In this document: positions 55,472-61,463 of the stretch, one piece after another
Numbering within the stretch: the stretch's first letter is position 1
Layout of the letters: the number at the start of each line of letters is the position of its first letter
Source of the DNA: Neotamlana sargassicola
Lineage (GTDB): Bacteria; Bacteroidota; Bacteroidia; Flavobacteriales; Flavobacteriaceae
NCBI RefSeq assembly: GCF_020523965.1
Contig: NZ_JAJAPX010000001.1
Location: forward strand, 248,001-312,000
DNA length: 64,000 nt
Direction: 5' to 3'
Program-made: the position numbers and the translations under genes
The notes under the pieces: generated by a model
Databases searched by the model: none
Told to the model about the DNA's origin: nothing
The model's input: the letters and a program-made list of their open reading frames with translations, nothing else

Positions 55472-56245
55472 TTATTTTTTGTGTCTAATTAATAGATCCA
55501 TTAACGTGATAGAAGCATCTTCCATATCGTTAACAATACTATCAATTTTAGCAATAATATAATTGTAGAAAATTTGAAGAATAATAGCCACAACAAGACC
55601 AAATACTGTTGTTAAAAGTGCTACTTTAATACCACCTGCTACTAAAGAAGGTTGCATATCTCCAGCTGCTTCAATTTTATCGAATGCTTGAATCATACCA
55701 ATTACCGTACCCATGAAACCAAGCATTGGTGCAAGTGCGATAAATAATGAAATCCATGATACGTTTTTCTCTAATTGTCCCATTTGAACACCACCGTAAG
55801 CTACAACAGCTTTTTCAGCAGCTTCGATACCTTCGTCTGTTCTATCTAAACCTTGGTAGTAAATAGAAGCGATAGGCCCTTTTGTGTTTCTACAAACTTC
55901 TTTCGCTGCTTCTACACCACCTGATGCTAAAGCGTCTTCAACTTTTTGTGTTAATTTTTTAGTGTTTGTAGTAGACAGATTTAAAAAGATAATTCTTTCG
56001 ATTGCAATTGCTAAACCTAAGATTAAACATAACAATACAATTCCCATAAATTCTGGTCCACCTTCAATAAAACGCTTTTTTAATTCTTGGTGAAATGTTA
56101 AGCTTTCTTCAGCAGCAGCTTCATCGTCTTGTGCTACCGTTACCACAGTAGTTGATGCGGCAGTTGTGTTTGCAATTGTGGTTGCATTTGCAGTTCCGAA
56201 TACCATCATTCCTGTAATGGCAAGGATAGAAAATAATCTTTTCAT
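55472..56245 (-). CDS. MotA/TolQ/ExbB proton channel family protein
   Basis: A 257-residue membrane protein. A signal-peptide-like helix at residues 1-22 is followed by an extracytoplasmic stretch, then the ExbB plan of three helices (about 68-90, 165-190 and 205-235). The family text is LAPMLGFMGTVIGMIQAFDKI and GGIKVALLTTVFGLVVAI. With two ExbD proteins downstream it should form a proton-driven motor, for example to energise TonB. No tonB gene is in the window. Confidence 0.93.
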   Translation of the reverse strand: MKRLFSILAITGMMVFGTANATTIANTTAASTTVVTVAQDDEAAAEESLTFHQELKKRFIEGGPEFMGIVLLCLILGLAIAIERIIFLNLSTTNTKKLTQKVEDALASGGVEAAKEVCRNTKGPIASIYYQGLDRTDEGIEAAEKAVVAYGGVQMGQLEKNVSWISLFIALAPMLGFMGTVIGMIQAFDKIEAAGDMQPSLVAGGIKVALLTTVFGLVVAIILQIFYNYIIAKIDSIVNDMEDASITLMDLLIRHKK

Positions 56246-56319
56246 GTTTCTTGTTTCTTAATTTTATTAGTTAAAGTGTTAAAGATATAAAAAAAAAGCA
56301 ATTAAAAATAAAAATTCAG

Positions 56320-56407
56320 CAGAGAGGAAGGGATTCGAACCCTCGATACCCTTTTGAGGTATACACACTTTCCAGGCGTGCGCCTTCGACCACTCGGCCA
56401 CCTCTCT
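56320..56407 (-). tRNA. tRNA-Ser (anticodon GGA)
   Basis: The 88-base minus-strand sequence has acceptor stem AGAGAGG/CCTCTCT, discriminator G, the serine-type long variable arm (TATACCT..AGGGTAT) and the T arm with GGTTCGAATCC. The anticodon loop CTGGAAA gives GGA. CCA is not encoded. It lies between the ExbB gene and ansA. Confidence 0.96.
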
Positions 56408-56486
56408 TTATTATTTTAAGTCACCTTATTTTTGGAGGCTCAAATAACAAAAAATTATTTTAACTCTAAAATTTTAAGAGTTAATT

Positions 56487-57518
56487 TTAAGTGATTTCTC
56501 CTCGTAGGTTAGTTTCATATATGGTTTTGAAGCTTTTACCAGTAATATTTTGCCCTAATAAGTACATGGCTTTTGCTATTGCGGCTTCTGTAGTTATATC
56601 TTTACCAGATATTACGCCTGCTTTTTTTAACGCCCTACTGGTTTCGTAATGTCCCATTATTACACTTCCGCCACTGCATTGCGTAATATTAATAATATGT
56701 ATTCCTTTTTTAATTGTTTCGGTAATTAAATTAATAAACCATTTTTCTGTTGTGCAATTACCCGCGCCGTAGGTTTCTATAATAACAGCTTTTAAATTTT
56801 TAATACTAAAAATGCTTTTTAATACTGCGGAAGAAATTCCTGGAAATAATTTAATGATTGCGATATTGCTATCTAAATTTTTCCTAACCACTAAATCTGC
56901 TTTTAAATTAGGGCGAAACAAATACTCGTTATTAATTTTTAGATATACTCCAGATTCGGCTAAATCGGGATAATTTAATGATGCAAATGCCTGAAAATGT
57001 TCGGCATTAATTTTTGTAGTTCGGTTACCGCGATACAGTTTATATTCAAAGTACAAACACACCTCCTTAATAATAGGTATGCCTTCTTGTTGTTTAGATG
57101 CTATTTGAATTGATGTAATTAAATTCTCTTTAGCATCGGTGCGTAAATCGCCAATTGGCAATTGCGATCCTGTAAAAATAACTGGCTTTGCTAAATTTTC
57201 TAACATAAAACTTAATGCTGATGCCGTATAACTCATGGTATCGCTGCCATGTAAAATAACAAAACCATCGAATGCATTATAATTCACTTCTATTATTTCG
57301 GCAATTTGCGCCCAACACTCTGGGTTCATGTTACTAGAATCTATAGGTTCGCTAAACGATACCGTATCAATGTTACAATCTAAAAGTTGTAATTCCGGTA
57401 TTTTTTCGAGTAAGTTTTTAAAATCGAAGGCTTTTAAAGCGCCCGTTTTAAAATCGCGAATCATTCCAATGGTTCCGCCTGTGTAAATAAGTAATATGTT
57501 TGGTTTTTGTAAAGTCAT
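56487..57518 (-). CDS. ansA: type I L-asparaginase
   Basis: Hydrolyses asparagine to aspartate and ammonia. The 343-residue protein has the first catalytic threonine in IYTGGTIGMI and the second motif in ILHGSDTMSYTASAL. There is no signal peptide, so it is cytosolic, as expected of type I. It lies 2 bp behind the TatD gene, so both are in one transcript. Confidence 0.95.
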   Translation of the reverse strand: MTLQKPNILLIYTGGTIGMIRDFKTGALKAFDFKNLLEKIPELQLLDCNIDTVSFSEPIDSSNMNPECWAQIAEIIEVNYNAFDGFVILHGSDTMSYTASALSFMLENLAKPVIFTGSQLPIGDLRTDAKENLITSIQIASKQQEGIPIIKEVCLYFEYKLYRGNRTTKINAEHFQAFASLNYPDLAESGVYLKINNEYLFRPNLKADLVVRKNLDSNIAIIKLFPGISSAVLKSIFSIKNLKAVIIETYGAGNCTTEKWFINLITETIKKGIHIINITQCSGGSVIMGHYETSRALKKAGVISGKDITTEAAIAKAMYLLGQNITGKSFKTIYETNLRGEIT

Positions 57519-57520
57519 AT

Positions 57521-58288
57521 TTATATACCAAATACCGCTTTAGAATTATTTGTGGTTATTTCGGCTAATGTTTCTAAAGATACATTATATATGGTTGCCA
57601 ATTTTTCTAACACCTTTAATATGTATACACTTTCGTTTCGTTTACCTCGAAATGGCGTTGGTGCTAAATACGGCGCATCGGTTTCTAAAACTATATGTTT
57701 TAAATCTATTTGATTTAGGAATTTATCAATTTTTCCATTTTTAAATGTGGCCACACCACCAATGCCTAATTTCATTTTATAGGAAATGGCTTGTTCTGCT
57801 TGCTCTAAGGTTCCGGTAAAGCAATGAAAAATCCCAAATAATTTATCGTCTTTTTCATTTTCTAAAACTTCAAAAACTTCATCGAATGCTTCGCGACAAT
57901 GAATTACAATGGGCAAATTATATTTTTTCGCTAATTGTATTTGCTGCTTAAAAGCTTCTTGTTGAATGATCAATGTGCTTTTATCCCAATATAAATCGAT
58001 TCCTATTTCTCCAACCGCATAAAACTTTCGAGAAGCTAGCATCTCCTCAACATGTTTCAACTCGTTTTTATAGTGTTGTTTTACATGTGTTGGATGCAAA
58101 CCCGTCATTAAAAACACATTATCTGGAAAATCGCTTTCCAGCTGAAGCATACTTTCGGTGTATGTAGAATCGATTGCCGGAATAAAAAATCTTGTAACCC
58201 CAGCATCAATCGCTCTGTTAATCATTTCTTTTCGGTCTTCATCGAAAACTTCGCTATATAAATGCGTGTGCGTGTCTGTAATAATCAT
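57521..58288 (-). CDS. TatD family metal-dependent hydrolase
   Basis: A 255-residue TIM-barrel hydrolase. Metal ligands and motifs are visible: TDTHTHLY at the N-terminus, AVGEIGIDLYWDKS, IVIHCREAF, FHCFTGTLEQA and LETDAPYLAPTP. TatD enzymes act as nucleases or D-aminoacyl-tRNA-like hydrolases. I chose the ATG at 58286-58288; an in-frame start at 58369 would add 27 residues with no similarity. It is upstream of ansA. Confidence 0.94.
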   Translation of the reverse strand: MIITDTHTHLYSEVFDEDRKEMINRAIDAGVTRFFIPAIDSTYTESMLQLESDFPDNVFLMTGLHPTHVKQHYKNELKHVEEMLASRKFYAVGEIGIDLYWDKSTLIIQQEAFKQQIQLAKKYNLPIVIHCREAFDEVFEVLENEKDDKLFGIFHCFTGTLEQAEQAISYKMKLGIGGVATFKNGKIDKFLNQIDLKHIVLETDAPYLAPTPFRGKRNESVYILKVLEKLATIYNVSLETLAEITTNNSKAVFGI

Positions 58289-58489
58289 GGAGCAAAAGTA
58301 ACTGAGCGAATCGAGATTATCAAGTAATTTTGGGCCTGAACTTATTTCAAAAAAACGAAACCATCCCAAATGCTGAAAAGTCGCCCAATTATTGGGACGC
58401 CTTAAACTAATATGGACAGCTAAACAAGCCTAATGATAATGACAATCTATTTTATATTATTATTGGTAGTATAATTATACGCTTTGTAG

Positions 58490-58497
58490 TATTTTTG
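58490..58497 (+). promoter_or_regulatory. candidate -7 box for the protease and response-regulator genes
   Basis: TATTTTTG matches TAnnTTTG, 19 bp before the ATG of the aspartyl protease gene. The nearest TTG (58463-58465) is 24 bp upstream, slightly too far. Confidence 0.5.
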
Positions 58498-58516
58498 AGC
58501 AGAAAACTAAAAAGAC

Positions 58517-58960
58517 ATGCAGCCTAATTTACAAGAATTTCTGCTACAAAAAGGTTATGCGAAGGTAAAATTACACCTTACAAAAACTAACCACTTCGAA
58601 ATAAAGGCATCTATAAACGGTGAAAAAGGATTATTTATTCTCGATACTGGAGCGTCGAACTCTTGTGTTGGTTTTGAAGCTGTTAACACGTTTAACCTTA
58701 CCGCCGAGGACTCCATAATAAAAGCGGCGGGTGCTGGCGCTACTAATATGGACACTAAAATGTCGAAACGTAATAAAATTAAAATAGGAAAATGGACCAA
58801 TAACAAAGTAGTTTTGGTTCTTTTTAACCTAACCCATGTGAATACAGCTTTAAAAAACCATAACTCGCAACCTGTTGATGGTATTATTGGAGCAGATATA
58901 TTAAAAAAAGGCAAAGCTGTTATAGATTATGAAAAGAAATATTTATATTTAAAATTATAA
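58517..58960 (+). CDS. retropepsin-like aspartyl protease
   Basis: A 147-residue protein with one aspartic protease motif, FILDTGASNSCVGF (Asp43). The later text VDGIIGADILKKGKAVIDYEKK is the usual second half of the fold. Single-motif proteases of this type work as dimers. There is no signal peptide or membrane helix. It lies 31 bp upstream of the response regulator and is probably cotranscribed with it; a link between protease and regulator is possible but not shown. Confidence 0.88.
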   Translation: MQPNLQEFLLQKGYAKVKLHLTKTNHFEIKASINGEKGLFILDTGASNSCVGFEAVNTFNLTAEDSIIKAAGAGATNMDTKMSKRNKIKIGKWTNNKVVLVLFNLTHVNTALKNHNSQPVDGIIGADILKKGKAVIDYEKKYLYLKL

Positions 58961-58991
58961 TAATAGCAAAAAAGTAATTTCCCTCTCTCTA

Positions 58992-59621
58992 ATGACCAAT
59001 TCAATAGTAATAGCAGACGATCATCCTTTGATGTTACGTGGTCTAACCGATTTTTTAAACTCCAAAGGTTTTAATATTATTGGAAGTGCTACCGATGGTA
59101 AAAGCGCCTATAACCTAATAGTGAAAGAAAAACCAGAAATAGCTATTCTAGATATTAGAATGCCACATATGACAGGTTTAGAAGTAGCCGAAGCCTGCAA
59201 AAAAAATGATATAGATACCAAAATTATTCTAATTACTTTCGATAAAGAAGAAGGGCTTTACGACCAAGCTAAAGCTTTTAATGTTTATGGTTATATTTTA
59301 AAAGAATTTGCAATTGAAGAAATTGAAGCCTGCATTAAAAGCGTTATAAACAACACGCCATATTTTAGCGACGAAATAGCCTCGTATTTACAAAACTCAC
59401 ATAACGAAAAACCTAAAGAAATTGGTTGTCTTACAAAATCTGAATTAAAAATTGTTAAACTCATTGCCAACAACAAAACCAGCCAAGACATTGCAAATGA
59501 GCTTTCTATATCGATTAGAACCGTAGACAAACATAGAAGTAACATAGTTGCAAAGCTTGGTTTAGATAAAAAACCAACATCCTTATCGATTTGGGCAACA
59601 TTAAACAAACATTTTTTATAA
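58992..59621 (+). CDS. NarL/FixJ family response regulator
   Basis: A 209-residue two-domain regulator. The receiver domain (residues 4-120) has the acidic pair DD at 9-10, the phosphoacceptor Asp54 in LDIRMPHMTG, and the conserved Lys in GYILKEF. The LuxR-type HTH (about 145-205) reads LTKSELKIVKLIANNKTSQD and continues with SIRTVDKHRSNIVAKLG. No histidine kinase gene is adjacent. Directly behind the stop codon starts the first of three repeated control regions with paired TACGTA-like sites, which are good candidates for its binding sites. Confidence 0.95.
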   Translation: MTNSIVIADDHPLMLRGLTDFLNSKGFNIIGSATDGKSAYNLIVKEKPEIAILDIRMPHMTGLEVAEACKKNDIDTKIILITFDKEEGLYDQAKAFNVYGYILKEFAIEEIEACIKSVINNTPYFSDEIASYLQNSHNEKPKEIGCLTKSELKIVKLIANNKTSQDIANELSISIRTVDKHRSNIVAKLGLDKKPTSLSIWATLNKHFL

Positions 59622-59643
59622 AATACGTATATGTACGTATTTT
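59621..59643. promoter_or_regulatory. paired TACGTA site, unit 1
   Basis: TACGTA at 59624-59629 and again at 59634-59639, 10 bp apart, within an imperfect palindrome starting AAATACGTAT and followed by a T-run. Its centre is about 35 bp before the TATCTTTA box at 59663-59670. Confidence 0.65.
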
Positions 59644-59662
59644 TTTATAAGATAATTTAATA

Positions 59663-59671
59663 TATCTTTAC
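59663..59671 (+). promoter_or_regulatory. candidate -7 box of ncRNA unit 1
   Basis: TATCTTTAC, a variant of TAnnTTTG. The same box, TAnnTTTAC, is found in units 2 and 3 at the same place relative to the TACGTA site. Confidence 0.55.
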
Positions 59672-59674
59672 AGT

Positions 59675-59742
59675 GCTATTAATTAGTTCTTAGGGAGAAT
59701 TATAAAAGGCTTTAGGTTGTAATGATCTAAAGTCTTTTTTTA
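59675..59742 (+). ncRNA. candidate small RNA, copy 1
   Basis: A short sequence from just after the -7 box to a strong intrinsic terminator. The first 40 bases (59675-59714) equal those of copy 2. The terminator pairs AAGGCTTTAGG (59706-59716) with TCTAAAGTCTT (59726-59736) and is followed by seven T. No start codon gives a useful reading frame. The start and end of the transcript are predicted. Confidence 0.6.
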
Positions 59743-59759
59743 TTTTACAAAAAATCAAA

Positions 59760-59782
59760 AAATACGCAGAAGTACGTATTTT
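59760..59782. promoter_or_regulatory. paired TACGTA site, unit 2
   Basis: TACGCA at 59763-59768 and TACGTA at 59773-59778, 10 bp apart. It is exactly 139 bp after the unit 1 site, in an imperfect palindrome followed by a T-run. Confidence 0.65.
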
Positions 59783-59801
59783 TTTATAGCTTAATATAAC
59801 A

Positions 59802-59810
59802 TACCTTTAC
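59802..59810 (+). promoter_or_regulatory. candidate -7 box of ncRNA unit 2
   Basis: TACCTTTAC, exactly 139 bp after the box of unit 1. The 20 bases between site and box differ from those of unit 1, but their length is the same. Confidence 0.55.
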
Positions 59811-59813
59811 CCT

Positions 59814-59881
59814 GCTATTAATTAGTTCTTAGGGAGAATTATAAAAGGCTTTAAGTTGTAATGACTTAAAGTCTTTTTTTT
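59814..59881 (+). ncRNA. candidate small RNA, copy 2
   Basis: Second copy of the small transcript, identical to copy 1 over its first 40 bases (59814-59853). Its terminator pairs AAGGCTTTAAG with CTTAAAGTCTT, followed by T. Compared with copy 1, bases changed on both sides of the stem (AGG with TCT against AAG with CTT), and pairing is kept. That supports selection on RNA structure. Confidence 0.6.
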
Positions 59882-59907
59882 ATTTTCAACAAACTACTTC
59901 TGCGTTA

Positions 59908-59958
59908 AAATACGTATAACTGCTTATTTTATTTAAAAACTGAAGTATTTAACTTTAC
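59908..59958 (+). promoter_or_regulatory. third control region: TACGTA-type site and TAACTTTAC box
   Basis: TACGTA at 59911-59916 and the divergent TGCTTA at 59921-59926, then TAACTTTAC at 59950-59958. Distances equal those of units 1 and 2. The sequence that follows begins TGTTATTAAT, like the start of the two ncRNA copies, and then diverges. Confidence 0.6.
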
Positions 59959-60048
59959 GGTGTTATTAATCAATATATCTAACGAAACGATTAAAACTCT
60001 GCGATAAAAATATTAACGCAAGATTTTATAAAAAACAAAAAAAATTTT

Positions 60049-60150
60049 ATGGGAGAGGAAAATAATACCATTAATAAATGTCTATTTATTGGTTTAGTTG
60101 TTATTGTTGTATTAACCATTGCATTTAATATCATGATGTGCTTTTATTAA
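60049..60150 (+). CDS. 33-residue membrane peptide
   Basis: An open frame from ATG 60049 to TAA 60148-60150: MGEENNTINKC, then a strongly hydrophobic helix LFIGLVVIVVLTIAFNIMM, ending CFY. It is preceded by an A-rich leader and by the third copy of the control region, and is followed by a terminator. This makes a real single-helix protein plausible. Function is unknown, and homology cannot be judged by eye. Confidence 0.5.
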   Translation: MGEENNTINKCLFIGLVVIVVLTIAFNIMMCFY

Positions 60151-60167
60151 TTAGCAAAATCATCAAA

Positions 60168-60208
60168 CAAAAAAAAGGTGTTATTTAAAAAAACAACACC
60201 TTTTTTTG
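60168..60208. terminator. bidirectional terminator between the small peptide gene and odhB
   Basis: GGTGTT (60177-60182) and AACACC (60195-60200) pair, extended by A (60171-60176) with T (60201-60207). Runs on both sides allow termination of both convergent transcripts. Confidence 0.8.
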
Positions 60209-60224
60209 TTCTAAATAAAAAAAC

Positions 60225-61433
60225 TTATAATTCTAAAGCCTTTTTTACATCGTTATTCATCAATAATTCTATTGGATTTTCAAGAGCTTCTTTAACAGCT
60301 ACTAAAAACCCAACACTTTCTTTACCATCAATAATTCTATGATCGTATGATAATGCAACATACATCATTGGGTGAATTTCAACATTACCATCTACAGCAA
60401 TAGGGCGTTGTATAATGTTATGCATTCCTAAAATACCACTTTGTGGAGGATTAATAATAGGTGTAGATAACATACTACCAAATACGCCGCCATTTGTTAT
60501 GGTAAAAGTACCACCTGTCATTTCATCGACCGTAATTTGACCATCGCGCGCACGTAATGCTAAACGCTTTACTTCAGATTCTACACCTCTAAAGGTTAAA
60601 TTTTCGGCGTTTCTAATTACAGGAACCATTAATCCTTTTGGTCCAGATACTGCAATACTAATATCGCAAAAATCATAGGAAATCATTTCCTTACCATCAA
60701 TCATTGAGTTTACAGCCGGATACATTTTTAAAGCACGCACAACAGCTAAAGTAAAGAAAGACATGAAACCTAAACCAACACCATGTTTTGATTTAAAAGT
60801 TTCCTTGTATTCGTTACGTAGCTCAAAAATAGGCGTCATATTAACTTCGTTGAACGTTGTTAACATAGCGGTGGTATTTTTAGCCTCAACCAAACGCTCT
60901 GCTACTTTACGACGTAACATAGACATTTTACTACGACTTTCTCCTCTGGAACCTCCTGTAGGCGTTCCCATTGAAGGCACTGCTTTTACAGCATCGTCTT
61001 TTGTTACTCTACCATCTTTTCCTGTTCCAGAAACCGATGAAGCCTCAATACCTTTTTCGGCTAATATTTTTTTAGCAGCAGGACTTGCTGTTCCTGTTGC
61101 ATATGTTTTTTCAGCAGTTGCTGGTTTTGTAACCTCAGCCTTTGGTGCTTCTTCCTTAGCTTCAGTCTTTGGCGCTTCACCTCCTTCAGGTTTTTCAGCA
61201 TCTGTATCAATTAAACAAACAACAGCACCAACCGCTACAGCATCACCTTCTTCCGCTTTTAATGTAATGGTTCCGCTTACTTCTGCAGGTAATTCTAATG
61301 TTGCCTTATCACTGTCTACCTCAGCAATGGCTTGATCTTTTTCAACATAATCACCATCTTCTACTAGCCATGTTGCTATTTCTACCTCAGTAATAGATTC
61401 CCCTGGAGAAGGGACTTTCATTTCTAAAATCAT
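60225..61433 (-). CDS. odhB: dihydrolipoyl succinyltransferase (E2 of 2-oxoglutarate dehydrogenase)
   Basis: Core enzyme of the 2-oxoglutarate dehydrogenase complex, TCA cycle. The 402-residue protein has one lipoyl domain (residues 1-78, lipoyl lysine in [12 protein letters not shown]), an Ala/Glu/Pro-rich linker, an E1/E3-binding domain (about 112-148, [18 protein letters not shown]) and the catalytic domain (about 170-402) with the active-site motif [13 protein letters not shown]. The start ATG is at 61431-61433, 30 bp after odhA. Confidence 0.97.
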   Translation of the reverse strand: MILEMKVPSPGESITEVEIATWLVEDGDYVEKDQAIAEVDSDKATLELPAEVSGTITLKAEEGDAVAVGAVVCLIDTDAEKPEGGEAPKTEAKEEAPKAEVTKPATAEKTYATGTASPAAKKILAEKGIEASSVSGTGKDGRVTKDDAVKAVPSMGTPTGGSRGESRSKMSMLRRKVAERLVEAKNTTAMLTTFNEVNMTPIFELRNEYKETFKSKHGVGLGFMSFFTLAVVRALKMYPAVNSMIDGKEMISYDFCDISIAVSGPKGLMVPVIRNAENLTFRGVESEVKRLALRARDGQITVDEMTGGTFTITNGGVFGSMLSTPIINPPQSGILGMHNIIQRPIAVDGNVEIHPMMYVALSYDHRIIDGKESVGFLVAVKEALENPIELLMNNDVKKALEL

Positions 61434-61463
61434 TGGTCTTAATTTTTAAGTCGTATTTTTCGT

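Noticed and set aside
59673-59693. Leader peptide starting at GTG 59673 in the first ncRNA copy
   Set aside because: Only six codons, and copy 2 has CTG at the same place; no sign of coding selection.
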